From contig OY997592.1 in assembly GCA_963921825.1 (NCBI GenBank), positions 66,112,336-66,176,335 on the forward strand: a stretch of DNA of 64,000 bases, in the 5' to 3' direction. Position 1 is the first letter of the stretch. Every line of letters starts with the position of its first letter. The DNA is from Erodium maritimum. Lineage: Eukaryota; Streptophyta; Magnoliopsida; Geraniales; Geraniaceae. The position numbers and the translations under genes were made by a program. Shown piece after piece: positions 1 to 11,986 of this stretch. Under the pieces are notes generated by a model. It was not told the origin of the DNA. It worked only from the letters and a program-made list of their open reading frames with translations, and made no database searches.

Positions 1-450
1 GGAGGAGGGGGAGGTGCAGCACTAAGAAGCTTAGGTGGGGGAGGAGGAGGTGGAGGATGGGCACCTGAAGACTTTAATGGTAGTGGTGGAGGGGGAGGAG
101 GTGGGGGAACTGAAGTTGACATAGACAGCAAAGGGGGAGGTGGAGGTGGCGATGGAGGATGTGCTAGAGGAGGGCTCTTACAAGAAATGAGAGTTGGTAA
201 GGGAGGTGGTGGTGGTGGCCGACTGGGAGGTGGATCAGAACAATCCATACTGGACGTACTAGGAGGTGGAGGGGGTGGCGGAGGAGGACTTCTACGAGTA
301 CAAGCCTGCGAAGGAGGCGGTGGAGGTGTAGGAATTTTCTCAGTAAGGGAGACCAGGGGTGCTAGAGAATTGCTGGAGGCATTGAGAAAAGTATGTGGTG
401 GGGGCGGGGGTGGAGGTGGAGGTGGCGATGGAGTAGGCCCTTTGCATCCA
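1..450 (-). repeat. FH1 polyproline coding repeat of the formin
   Basis: On the minus strand this stretch encodes clusters of 5 to 10 prolines separated by short Ser/Thr/Leu spacers, the profilin-binding FH1 region. On the plus strand the same bases are GGN repeats that give a spurious glycine-rich reading frame. The region is low complexity and prone to length change. Confidence 0.85.
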
Positions 451-2271
451 TTAATAGAGGAAGGTAGAGATGTGGAAGGAGGAAGATGTATTTCTTCAAT
501 TGGAACTGAAGACTGTTGATGAGGAATCGACTCTAAATTTTCAGCCAACACCTGATCTGCAAGTCCAGAATCAAGATTTACACTGGATTTGCCATCCCTT
601 TCAAGAGACAAGGGGATTAGAGAAGCACTATCAGCTTTCAATAGCCTTATTTGACCGGTTGAGGGTTTAGCATAGATATCAAATGCTTCATCCGAACTGT
701 CAGCTGTACTAGAAGCATTATTTTCTTCTTCGGAGTCAACAGGTGAAGCATATGAACTGCTTTTACTTGGAATTCTTGACAGTTCTTTCGCATCAGTCAA
801 GACAGAAAGTTGTTTAAGTAACCAATATGCAGCATCATCACTGTTATCAGCCCAATCAACACCACTGAAAAGTTCTTGCACCCTAGAAAAGTCTTCAATG
901 GGCAATCCACCCTTTTCCTCACCATTTAACATTGTAGTTGGAGCCCTTACAGGAGAAATTTGTTCCACCTCCCCAAACAATACCTGCATTCAGAAGTTGT
1001 TTAAGAAATGTAAATATGCAATTGAAGACTAAATTTTCTGAGGTATTTCTCTGTGATCTAAGAAATTACTCACTTCAGCTCGAAAGCATTTCGGATATCG
1101 ATCCTTTGAGTCCCAAAGAATGTCCAAGTTGTCAGAGTTCAGCATCAATATATTGGACCGAATAAATGCAGTATTAAACATTATACGAAACATCATAACT
1201 TCTCTTTCTGGATCCGATTCTAAATGAACACACTCCAGTACAACATCTCCTTGCACCAAACATTGGATGTCAATTTTAATCACATCACAGTCTGCCTGTA
1301 ATACAACAAAGGTTGATTGTGAATTCTTCAGTTACTATATAATATATCATCGGAACGGAAACAAGATGTTATATAATAATCATCTTACCTGGCGGTAATG
1401 CCTTAAAGTCTTTTTCTTAGACATGTCAAACAGCATCTGGGTTGAAAGTCCATCCTTGCCAAGTAGGTTCCTTCCAAAAATACGGATCACTGGTCTGCAC
1501 CCCTTCTGACTATCAAAGCTTGGAACTGCTCTAAGAATCAAACAATCCACTGAAAGCATCCGCTCTGGAGGAGGCCACTCTGATACTATACTTCTTCTAG
1601 CTACATACTGAAGGTATCTGAGCTGAGAAGGGAATGGATTCAATGGTGATAAGAGCTGCAAAAAACCTTTGGGGGCTTCACGGTGTACAATTTCAAGAGT
1701 TTTCTTTTCACCACCGGTCAATTTTCTGAAAACCAAAAAACTAGCTAAGAGGAATGCCAAGACCGGCCAACCTCCTCTTTCACAATGGAGAAGAATAATA
1801 TTATCTTGATTCCCAAGAGAAAGCCAACTCTCACAAACACGAAGAAAATGCTGAATCAATGACAATGGGAGGAGAGGACAGCCTTCATACTGTCTTGGAT
1901 AATCAATGACTGTGACATCATACTCACATAAGATTTCTGCAAACTGGCTCTTCTTTTCTCCATCACGAAAATTGAATGCCAGAAAGGATGCACCTGGGAA
2001 TTCTTCATATAGCTCGGTAATGGTTTCATGCAAGTGTTCTTGATACATTCCATCTGGCAGAACCTCAGTGGAAAAACATGAATCGAAAACTGCAGAATCA
2101 TACACACAAGAAATAAGAAGCCTACAATAAAGGTTAGCATCCATAACCTCTGAGAAAAATGAGGTATTAAAATGAGATCAGAGGATAAAGGGTATTACCA
2201 TAAACTCTTTCAACTAATTCAAGCAGTCCATCTGGGGGTCTCCTGTAAAAGAATCTACTCAGGAGGGACAT
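1..2271 (-). CDS. FH14: FH14-like class II formin (N-terminal part; C-terminus outside window)
   Basis: Actin-nucleating formin; in Arabidopsis FH14 links actin filaments and microtubules during cell division (family knowledge). Coding exons on the minus strand are 2271-2199, 2089-1389, 1295-1074 and 983 to beyond position 1; all junctions keep frame with GT-AG introns. The start gives MSLLSRFFYRRPPDG, the usual class II N-terminus. Exons 1-3 encode the PTEN-like phosphatase and C2 domains, including CPLLPLSLIQHFLRVCESWL and VQGDVVLECVH. The phosphatase loop reads HCERGGWP, so the arginine of HCxxGxxR is replaced by proline and the domain is probably not catalytic. Exon 4 holds an acidic Ser-rich linker, then from about 450 leftward a proline-rich FH1 region. 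The FH2 domain must lie left of position 1. FH13/FH20-type paralogues are the alternative name. Confidence 0.93.
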
Positions 2272-3811
2272 TATTGTCCACTATTACATCTGGGTATGCA
2301 CCAATGAGCTATAGCCTGAAGAAAATGAACAGCAACACTGAGTTCCAAGTTTCACAACCCTTCACTGTTGTTGATTAATGGGCCAAAAAGTTGCTTTTTT
2401 TTCGGTTGATGGAAATATGAGGTAAAAACAGAAACAACATAAACTCTGGATTTTGAAGTGAAAATAACTAATACCCAAAAGGTATAAATATCACTCAAGC
2501 AGGTCTAACCCAAATTCCAACAGCAAAATTAGCTTCTTCTAAACTCGAAAACAACTGAAGAACATATGAAAGCTCTCTTTGGGTGCTCAAAAAAAGATGT
2601 AAAGCAACAAATGTAGCATAAATCCTGAAATTTGAGATAAAATTAATCAACACCCAGAAGCAGAAACATCACTGAAGTGTGTGTACTGCAAATTTAAACG
2701 GTTAAACTATCTTCTAAACTCCGAAATAAGAACAGCAACAACAAACAAAGTAAACCCCGAAACACAAAAGTATAAGCTTCTCTCTTTTCCTTATTTTCCC
2801 AGCAACAGAACAGATGGTGATGTTCCAGATTGAGTGCAGAAACAAGGATATGGAGCAAAAATCCACAAACCCAGTAGCGTGTGGAAGCAATGTCACGAAT
2901 GCCAAAGTGGAAGAAGTAAAAGGGGCGAACATAATTGAAGACATTAAAATGAAATGGAGTGCAAATTGAGCTGCAAGGGTTTTGATACGAACCTTGGATG
3001 AATCGCGCAGTGAGGGAAATTTTGAGAAAACGGAAATAACGAAGATTTGAGTTCACCGAGTCAATAATGTTTCACAATGGCGAGTTCAATGTAGGGGTCG
3101 ACTCGGCTCGACTTCGCAGCACTTTTCTTTGAACTTCAAATTTGGGGAAGAAACTCTGTATATATTTTTTTTATTAATGCGTAATAGAAACAGAAATTAC
3201 GAACAATAAATAATAATATAATGCGTGCCTCGTCAAGAAGTAGTACATTTGGGACAATTGTAGATTTGGATTCGGATTTGGATTTCGTGAATGGTTGTCT
3301 TGTGAGCTCCACTCTACCCTCAAATTCTTGTAAATAAATGGAGACCACAATAATTGCACACATGGACAATTAATTCACTTTTAAATTTTGAATTGAGATA
3401 ATCATTAATTACTCCATTTAATTTTATTCTCTTGAATATTATTTTTTTCTATTAACTTTTTTAATTATGTTATGTACTTATGTATTACAATTATCTTAAG
3501 TTGAGTTAGAATTAGTTCTTTTGTTTTATAAATTTATGTTTTTTTTGACATCTATTCCTAATCGTTCAAAGACGATCCACAACTAAGCTTTGATTTCCTC
3601 TTTGTGTAATAAAAAAGCTTTTAATAAAAGAAATATATCAAAATTGATTAAAAAGCATTATATATTAATTATTATCATAGTATTTTAAATATATGATCAA
3701 ATTTTATATGACTAAAACCAAAAATCAGTACACAACTTTTAGAAAAAGAAAAAACTCTACTGTCATGGATCTCATGCATAAATAGTCTAAATCCCAAGTG
3801 TGAGTATAATG
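2272..3811. other. Formin upstream region and intergenic spacer
   Basis: No supportable gene. The part up to about 3060 is probably the formin leader and promoter; a 5'UTR intron is possible but I cannot place it. From about 3380 the DNA is very AT-rich with no coherent coding signal. Short frames on either strand lack any recognisable motif. Confidence 0.5.
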
Positions 3812-4041
3812 TGTTGTGATTATTTCTCAAATGATCAGAACCGAAACTAGAAGATCGAACAAACTTACTGAACCGAAATTTACTCTGTTTTATTTCTCTC
3901 TTTTTGTTTCTGTAACTTATTCTTCATACATGTACATATTTATAGGCTATTTACATTGCCTTAGTCATCAATCCTATTATGCATGATTGCCACGTATATG
4001 AATGGTGGTGGCCATCCTAGGTGTACATGTGTATTACAACA
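3812..4041 (-). repeat. 3' LTR of the Copia element (left end)
   Basis: 230 bp, begins TGTTGTGATT and ends ATTACAACA on the plus strand. Nearly identical to 9446-9675; the differences seen are T/C in AAAtGATC, G/T in TTACTgAACC and G/A in CATgTACAT. Confidence 0.95.
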
Positions 4042-4052
4042 CTTCCCCTTGG
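4042..4052 (-). other. Polypurine tract of the Copia element
   Basis: On the minus strand the bases directly before the 3' LTR read CCAAGGGGAAG, a purine run in the position expected for the plus-strand primer. Confidence 0.75.
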
Positions 4053-4290
4053 ACACCACCATTTATGAATATATCAAATGCGCCTTAAGTTGTCTCGTTA
4101 AAAACCTCCTCAGGAAAACCCGGTGGGACAAAACCTGTAAAGAAAAGAGTGCAACGCGCAAAATGTGCTTCATGCTGTGCTTGATGCTGCCTCGTTAAAA
4201 ACATTTCCAAGAAAACCATGTGGGACAAAACTTGGATAAGGGAAAAAGAGTGCAGCGCACAAAATTTATCTCCCTCTGACTTCAGGCAGG
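4053..4290 (-). repeat. Copia 3' noncoding region with a degenerate internal tandem repeat
   Basis: Two diverged copies of a roughly 70-bp unit lie at about 4092-4163 and 4190-4263. Each has CTCGTTAAAAAC, then GGGACAAAAC, then AGAGTGCA(A/G)CGC. They sit between the pol stop and the purine tract. I recall similar motifs near the 3' ends of other plant Copia elements; that is unverified here. Confidence 0.7.
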
Positions 4291-7200
4291 CTACTTTGGT
4301 TGCTTGCTCAGGCGACGCATGCCGATCTTGTGAACTAGCTTCTCAAAGGTAGAAGTTGGCAAGACTTTAGTAAATAAATCAGCAAGATTCTCGCATGACC
4401 GAATCTGCTTGGCATCTATCTCATTACTCTTCTGGAGCTCATGAGTATAAAAGAACTTCGGAGAGATATGCTTGATTCTGTCTCCTTTGATGTAGCCTCC
4501 TCTGACTTGAGCTATACAAGCTGCATTATCTTCATATATGATGGAAGGAGAGCTTGGCGGAGGAATTCCGATTGAGCATAACACATGCTTCAAAACGGAT
4601 CGCAAGAAAACACATTCTCGGGTAGCTTCATGTAGCGCCACAATCTCCGAGTGGTTTGAGGATGTCGCAACCAAAGTCTGCTTCGTAGAGCGCCAGGAGA
4701 TGGTTGTTTCACTGCAGGTGAAAACATAGCCTGTCTGGGAGCGAGCTTTGTGAGGATCTGATAAATAGCCTGCATCTGCATATCCGACCAGGCCGACGCT
4801 CCCCCTGGACTTAGAATACATAAGTCCCAAATCTCTAGTCCTGCTCAGATAACGAAGTACATGCTTGATACCGTTCCAATGTCGTCGAGTGGGTTCTAAA
4901 CTGAACCTGGCAAGTACATTTATTGCGAACGTTATGTCAGGTCGCGTACATTGTGCCAAATATAACAAACCCCCAATAGCATTGAGATATGGTACTTCAG
5001 GACCAAGTATCTCTTCATCTGCCTCCTTGGGACGGAATGGATCTCTTTTAGGATCCAATGAACGGACGACCATTGGAGTACTGAGAGGGTGAGCATTATA
5101 CATACTAAAACGCTTCAAGAGTTTTTCAACATATGCTGATTGATGGATCAAAATACCATCAGACAGATGCTCAAGCTGCAGGCCGAGACAGTGTCTAGTC
5201 CTCCCCAAATCTTTCATTTCGAATTCTCGTTTCAGATAATCTGAAGCTTTGAGGATCTCTTCTGGAGTCCCAATCAGATTTATGTCATCAACGTATACTG
5301 CAATAATAACAAACCCGGAGGTTGTTTTCTTAATGAACACACATGGACAAATAACATCGTTCTTATAGCCTTCTCTGGTAAGGTACTCGCTAAGGCGATG
5401 GTACCACATTCTACCAGATTGCTTTAGTCCATACAGAGATTTCTGTAATTTTATTGAACACAGATCTCTAGGGATATCTATCATTGCTTCAGGTAATCTC
5501 AACCCATCGGGGAGTTTCATATAGATATCAGTGTCCAAATTACCATATAGGTAAGCAGTCACAACATCCATCATGCACATATCAAGTCCTTCAGAGACTG
5601 ATAGGCTGATCAAATATCTGAAAGTGATCATATCCATTACTGGGGAATATGTCTCATCAAAATCGACTCCTGGTCGTTGAGAGAATCCTTGGGACACAAG
5701 TCTAGCCTTATATCGGGCGACTTCATTTTTCTCATTTCGTTTCCTTACAAATACCCACCTGTAACCAACAGGGTTGACATCTTCCGGTGTCTTGGAAACG
5801 GGCCCAAAAACTTGCCATTTCGCCAATGAAGTCAATTCTGCTTGAATTGCTTCTTCCCACATAGGCCAGTCATCCCTGTGACGGCATTCGTCGATGTTTC
5901 GAGGCTCGAAATCAAACTCATTTATGATCTCGTTGGCCACCGTGAACGCAAAGACTTCATCAACAATGATTATCTCATTTCTTAACTCTTCAGGAGCATT
6001 AGAGTCTTTTGGTACTTCTGGACCGATTGGTACTTCTGGACCGATTGGTTCTTCTGGAACCGACTCTGGTAGTTCTTCTGAAACTACTTCTGGTAATGAG
6101 GCTTTTTCATCGGATGGTTCTTCAGGAACCACCGCTTTCTTATCCCCTATATTCGTCTGACATTTCCGCTTCCGGGGAACAATGTCTTTTGATCCAACTG
6201 GTCTCCCACGCTTCAGGCGTGTACTAGAGGAATCGATAGCTGCTTTTGCAGTATCACCAGTGACCTTAATTCTAGCTGGTACATTGATTGCATCTATATA
6301 AGACCTTGTCATTTTTGACGTGTCTGCAAATGCATCAGGCATTTGATTTGCAACATTTTGCAAATGAATTATTCTTTGTACTTCTATTTCACATTGTGAC
6401 GTGCGTGGGTCTAAATAAGACAACGAACTCACTTCCCATGGAAGTTCATGCCCAACTTCAGGAGGCTTATAAGAGAGTTCATGTCTTACTTCATGAGGCT
6501 TATCTTTCTCACCTAGAGGTGGAAATGTTGTCTCATCAAAATGACAATCTGCAAATCTTGCAGTAAACAAATCAACCGTCCGAGGTTCAAGATACCTTAT
6601 AATGGACGGTGAGTCAAAACCAACATATATCCCCAACCGACGTTGGGGTCCCATTTTTGTGCGTTGAGTAGGTGCGATCGGCACTTGCACTGCGCAACCA
6701 AAGGTTCGCAAATGGGATATATTAGGTTGGTTCCCACACACAAGTTGTACAGGAGAATATTGATGATAAGCACTTGGTCTTATACGAATTAAAGACGCAG
6801 CATGTAATACAGCATGTCCCCAAGCAGAAATAGGTAATTGTGATTGCATTAGTAATGTACGTGCAATTACCTGTATACGTTTGATAAACGATTCTACTAA
6901 CCCATTTTGGGTATGGACATGTGCAACGGGATGTTCAATATCAATCCCTAAAGACATGCAATAATCATCAATGCTCTTGATGTGAACTCACCAGCATTAT
7001 CAAGACAAATCGACTTAATGGGATGATCAGGGAAATGTGCCCTTAGCTTAATGATTTGTGCCAGTAATTTAGCAAATGCAACATTTCGCGTTGACAATAA
7101 GCAAATATGAGACCATCTGCTGGATGCGTCTATCAGGACCATGAAATAACTAAATGGTCCACTGGCTGGATGTATAGGGCCACATATATCTCCCTGAATT

Positions 7201-7868
7201 CTTTGCAGGAAAGATGGCATTTCAATATTAATCTTGGTTTGCGATGGTCGGACCACTAATTTTCCTTGTGAACAAGTTGTACATGATATCTCATTGGACA
7301 TTAGGATCTTCTGGTCCTTTAATGAATGCCCACATGAGTTTTCAACAATCCTACGCATCATGGTCGATCCCGGATGACCAAGACGATTGTGTCAAAGCAT
7401 AAAAGCATTTGGGTTAATGAACTTCTGGTTCATTGTTGCGTAGGTTTCAACGGTTCTTATGGTTGTATAATACAAACCTGATGATAGAACCTGTAATTTT
7501 TCAAGTACACGCTTTTCACCACATTTATTAAAAGTGATATAGAGAAACCCAGTCTCATTTTCACTTCTGGTCTCGACATGATATCCGTTGCTACGAATAT
7601 CCTTGAAGCAAAGTAGATTTCTTCTGGATCTACTTACATATAAAGCATTATGGGTACTTAACCTTGTTCCATTTTCTAATATCAAGGTAGCTCTTCCGGA
7701 GCCTTCTATCAAATTTTCAGTACCCGTAATTGTGCTAACATTTGCTTCAACCAAGGTTAAATAAGAGAAATATGTTTTATCTCTTAAGATTGTGTGCGTC
7801 GACGCGCAATCAACAATACATAAGTCGCCATCATTTCTGCAAATACGTGACCCATAGTTGGGGTCCAT
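4291..7868 (-). pseudogene. Copia pol: protease, integrase, reverse transcriptase, RNase H (disrupted)
   Basis: Minus-strand pol opens at the ATG ending at 7868. The protease has VDCAST, the aspartic protease motif. TGA at 7394-7392 replaces the tryptophan expected before HNRLGHPG, the start of the integrase zinc-binding region. The integrase core shows GDICGP and CLDNAGEF. At about 6980 one T is missing from a TTT codon, shifting the frame; the next frame resumes at YCMSLGI. From 6957 to 4291 one 888-codon frame covers the integrase C-terminus, a Pro/Glu-rich spacer with GPEVPI repeats, reverse transcriptase with YVDD, and RNase H. With one nonsense and one frameshift, no full polyprotein can be made from this copy. 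Confidence 0.93.
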
Positions 7869-7978
7869 ATCCTTTCATAAAAAGTATTATATTAGTTTAT
7901 AAACTTAGGAAATGATTACAAAAACATTATATATATTTTACATTGACTTAAAGTAGGGGAGTACATAAAGACACAAGT
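7869..7978 (-). other. AT-rich spacer between Copia gag and pol
   Basis: The gag frame stops at 7979 and the pol ATG ends at 7868 in a different frame, with an in-frame TGA two codons before that ATG. The 110 bp between is AT-rich and intron-like. Separate gag expression by splicing is known for some plant Copia elements; decay is the other explanation. Confidence 0.6.
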
Positions 7979-9010
7979 TCAATCTACATTTTTATCACGG
8001 GCCACATTTCCGTCATCATCTTTATAGAAGTCGGAGACTGTAAGCTTGATCGGAGCATCTTCAGGGCTCACATGATCAATGAAAGTTGTCTCAGCGACCT
8101 TCTGCTTTCCCTTTATCGACTCTTGGTATAACTTTACCAAGTGGTTTGGCACACGACATACTCGTAACCAATGACCGGTCCCTCCACAACGGTAACATAT
8201 GCTTTCGGCATTTACGGGAGTCGGGTTCTGTGGGCCTTTTCTTTTCTCATGTCGGGTCCACTTCTGGTGGTACATCCTATCATCTCTTTTATAAGGTTGA
8301 AAATTATTATGCCTATATCCCTGACTGCGACCACGTCCACGACCTCGACCTCGACCTCTAAAGGGTCCTCGGACTCGTCTGGGTCCAGAGTTACCATCAT
8401 ATCCTGTCACATTCGCTTCAGGGAATGAAGCACTGCCTACAGGGCGAGTTTGATGGTTTTTCATTAATAATTCATTGTTTTGCTCTGCAAGGAGCAAACA
8501 AGCAATAAGATCTGTAAATTTCTTAAACTCCTTTTGTCGATATTGCTGCTGCAGGAGCATATTCGAGGGATGGAACGTGGAGAATGTTTTCTCAATCATA
8601 GATTCGTCAGTTATTTTCTCACCACAACTGCGAAGCTTGGAAACAATTTGAAACATGGCCGAATTGTACACATTTACGGATTTAAAATCCTGAAACCGAA
8701 GGTTAGACCAATCATATTGGGCACGAGGGAGAGCTATTGTTTTCATATGCTCAAACCTCTCCTTGAGTTGAACCCATAAAGTAAGGGGGTCTTCGTCAAT
8801 TATATACTCAAGTCGTAGGTCTCTATGCATGTGATGACGGATTAATATTGTGGCTGTGGCTTTGTTTTTGACTGACTCGTTATTGCCCTCTTTTATGACG
8901 TCTCCAAGATTCTGAGATCTCAAGTGGAGAGTCGTGTCTAGCGCTCATTCATAATAGTTTTTCCCGTCTAGTCTAAGGGGAGCATAACTAAGATTTGTGA
9001 AGTTATCCAT
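7979..9010 (-). pseudogene. Copia gag with one premature stop
   Basis: The capsid-like frame starts at the ATG ending at 9010 (MDNFTNLSYAPLRLDGKNYYE). It is stopped by TGA at 8947-8945, where Copia gag proteins have a tryptophan, then stays open to 7979. The remaining frame has the UBN2-type gag core, an Arg/Gly-rich stretch, and a zinc knuckle CYRCGGTGHWLRVC near 8200. The nonsense is a G to A change in a TGG codon, like the one in pol. Confidence 0.88.
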
Positions 9011-9425
9011 CCTGAACATTGATCAAAATAATTGCATGTCAGGATAATACTCGACTTCAGGTCGTTGATATTTTATTTTGGAACTTCTGGTCCAATACAT
9101 ATTGGGTCGCTAGTATTATATATTTGGAACTTCCGGTCCAAACGTTTCGGTTTTAACGGATTTTTATTTATTATTATTTTTTAAAATTCAGTAATTAACG
9201 GTAAAATACGAGTATGCAGTAAACATCAAATTTCTGATGTGAAAGATCCAATTTACATTGGCAGTCACAGAGCATACTTATCGAAAAAACCGTAAATAAA
9301 TTTATATAAACGAGCATGAATCAGATATAAATAAATTAACGATAATTTGAATATCTGATACCTGAGCAGTAGAACAGAGCGTTCGTACTGAATAACGATT
9401 TGAAAAATTTAACGATTACAACGGA

Positions 9426-9445
9426 GCGGAGTCGTGCTGATAACG
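9426..9445 (-). other. Candidate primer binding site of the Copia element
   Basis: Reading on the minus strand just inside the 5' LTR the sequence is TTATCAGCACGACTCCGCTC. This is not the usual plant Copia site TGGTATCAGAGC. It partly resembles the complement of an internal segment of initiator tRNA-Met, which would mean a half-tRNA primer as in Drosophila copia. Confidence 0.45.
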
Positions 9446-9675
9446 TGTTGTGATTATTTCTCAAACGATCAGAACCGAAACTAGAAGATCGAACAAACTT
9501 ACTTAACCGAAATTTACTCTGTTTTATTTCTCTCTTTTTGTTTCTGTAACTTATTCTTCATACATATACATATTTATAGGCTATTTACATTGCCTTAGTC
9601 ATCAATCCTATTATGCATGATTGCCACGTATATGAATGGTGGTGGCCATCCTAGGTGTACATGTGTATTACAACA
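9446..9675 (-). repeat. 5' LTR of the Copia element (right end)
   Basis: 230 bp, same termini as the left LTR. It is followed directly by TAAGG, the imperfect target duplication. Confidence 0.95.
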
Positions 9676-9747
9676 TAAGGTTTTTTTTTTGAAAAAAAAT
9701 CAGAATCTATATCATAATTGTGATATAACTTTTAAAACATTAGATAA

Positions 9748-11983
9748 GACCATGTACATCGCACTGATCTCCATTCGACCCATGACTTACGACCCATTTT
9801 TAGTGGGTCGGAACTGAGAGTCATACGTTGTGGCGTGCGGCTTTTGCGGTTTCGATCTACTAAATAGTGGGTTGGGTTTGTGGTTCGCGGCTCACGGGTC
9901 CGAGGCCAGCCAATGACCGACTGCCACGTGGCCAGGTCGGAAAAAATAAGACCGTTGGTCCCATCTATCATAAACGGGTAGCTTTTTTTTAATAAAAAAT
10001 CGAATTTTAACCTAAGATAATTAAAAAAACTCACCTAACACCCCCTCTCATTCATCAAACCACCAACATTTCTCTCAACTTTCTCTCTCAAAATCCCAAA
10101 TTTCTCTAACAAATTCCGATTGAAAATGTCTGACGATGAGTGTCTATATATGAAGGAGTTGGAAGCCAACATTCGTGTAGTTGAGCAACGAATCTGACAA
10201 AGGGCTAATAGAATGATAAAGAGAGCAATACCAAGGATCAACGCGTTGAGACAAATGATTGAAACTAGGGAACCTTGCCGATGAGAGATTAACAGAGGTT
10301 GCCTCGATGTCCACGCCTAACTGATGCAGGCTTATTTTGTCGAGCACCCCACATAAGGGCCCAATATGTTTAGGCGTCGATTATATATGTGCCAACCACT
10401 TTTTCAACGGGTAATGGACAAGGTAGCGGAGCATGACGATTACTTCGTCCAAAAGCGGGACGTTTGGGGATATCAACGCACCAAAAATGCACTGGCGCGA
10501 TACGAATGCTTGTGTATGTGTGCTCGGTCGACTTGGGGTAAGTACCATACTCAAATGTGTATGCCGGTTTTGCACGATCGTTGCGCAGGTATTCGAGGCT
10601 GAGTACGAGCGTAAACCAACAATGGGGGACTTGACCCGATTACTCGAATCAAGGTACAACCGAGGGCTCCCCATCATGATTGGGAGTCTTAACTACATGC
10701 ATTGGGAGTGAAAGTATTGTCATGTCGTAATGCAAGGGACCTATGGTCGGGGAGATCACCACGGAGATCCAATCGTTATGTTGGAAGCTCCGGCGTCCCG
10801 TGATTTGTGGATTTGGTATTCGTTTTTTGGAATGGATGACTCGAACAATGACATCAACGTCCTCAACGTCGGTCACTTATTCAACGACGCTTTTGTAAGT
10901 CGTGACTTTGCCGTGGGCTACGAGATCAACGAGGATCGCTATGACCGAGCCTATTATTTAGTTGACGACATTGGCCCATCATGAAGTCGGTTCGTGAAGT
11001 GGATTCGTCATCCCACTACATGCAAACACAATTTGTTTGTTAAATTTCAAGAAGGTTATCCAAAAAGATATTGAACGGGCTTTTGGAGTCCTCCAAACAC
11101 AGTGACACATAATTTTTCGGCCCAATTGTGTTTGGAGCTGGCATACTTTGGTTAATATCATGCACACCTGTATCGTTCTACATAACATGATTGTAGAGGA
11201 TGAACGCGGCCGATACAAAGCAGGATACGAAGACTTGTATTACAACGCCCCTCCGGAAATACCAAATTAGATATCACCCGAACGATGGCACCAGTGAGGG
11301 CCCTTGTCCTACCAACAACGCTTGAACGCTCTTAATGTGACAAATGATTTGACCCCCTGACAACTCCAAGATGACCTTGTTGAGCATATATGAGGTCAGT
11401 ATGGAGCACATTACTATTCAGACGACGAGTGAGAAAACTTTTTATCTCTAACAATTGTCTTGTCAAATGTGTTTTGGGTTATTTGGAGATGAATAAAATT
11501 AGAAGTTTGAATCCACGTAGTTAATTTATTTTACTATTAATTAATTTTGTCAAATCTAAATTTAATAAACAAGGGAAGTAGAAGGAATTTTAACCTTCTG
11601 ATATGAATGTTTTAAGCTTCCTTGCCGATCGTTATTATATATGTTTTTGAAATGTTGACGGTTACTATCCCGAGATTATTTATTTTAGTTTATTTAATTA
11701 TTATTAACTTTATCAAATTTATTTCAAATTTCTATAATATTTACCATTCTATTAAATAATTTAATAAATTCAACAAAATAACAATTCAACATTCATTCAG
11801 AACATGAGTCCCCATCATGAGCCTAACTTTTGTGGTATATAATTAAATTAAGGGGTTCACACTCACCATTATGCACGATTAACATATGAATCTCATACAT
11901 AAATCCTTAACACGAATCTTTTCACTAACGTAGTCAACATATGAGTTACATACATTAGTCTCTTACATGAGTCGTACATGCTC
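9748..11983 (+). mobile_element. PIF/Harbinger DNA transposon, degraded
   Basis: Left end GACCATGTACATCG and right end GTACATGCTC are imperfect inverted repeats. Both sides carry the 3-bp duplication TAA (9745-9747 and 11984-11986), typical of PIF/Harbinger. It holds a broken DDE transposase on the plus strand and a GC-rich subterminal block around 9840-9960. About 550 bp after the transposase is noncoding and AT-rich. I see no second (Myb-like) reading frame. The ends are short and the right end is the less certain one. Confidence 0.7.
10126..11432 (+). pseudogene. PIF/Harbinger transposase (DDE_Tnp_4 / HARBI1 type) pseudogene
   Basis: The frame starts at ATG 10126 after a CT-rich leader (MSDDECLYMKELEANIRVVE) and runs to TGA at 11430-11432. 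Similarity to plant Harbinger transposases moves among the three plus frames: FRRRLYMCQPLFQRVM, FEAEYERKPTMGDLTRLLES, GSLNYMHWE, RDLWIWYSFFGMDDSNNDIN, and IVLHNMIVEDERG. Many stops (for example near 10197 and 10282) and several frameshifts break it, so it is inactive. The usual GSIDCMHWEWKNCP region reads GSLNYMHWE then stop, so a catalytic aspartate is replaced by asparagine. Confidence 0.9.
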
Positions 11984-11986
11984 TAA

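Larger units (their letters stand above)
3812..9675 (-). mobile_element. Ty1/Copia LTR retrotransposon, complete ends, broken reading frames
   Basis: Element of 5864 bp in minus orientation. Two 230-bp LTRs start TGTTG and end CAACA and differ at three positions by eye, so the insertion is young. Flanking five bases are TAATG on the left and TAAGG on the right, a target duplication with one mismatch. Gene order gag, protease, integrase, reverse transcriptase, RNase H is the Copia order. A purine tract abuts the left (3') LTR and a candidate primer site abuts the right (5') LTR. Coding capacity is lost through two TGG to TGA changes and one single-base frameshift. Confidence 0.95.

Noticed and set aside
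187..519. Glycine-rich 110-codon frame on the plus strand
   Set aside because: It is the complement of the formin FH1 polyproline exon, which is in frame with the PTEN-like exons and matches the family.
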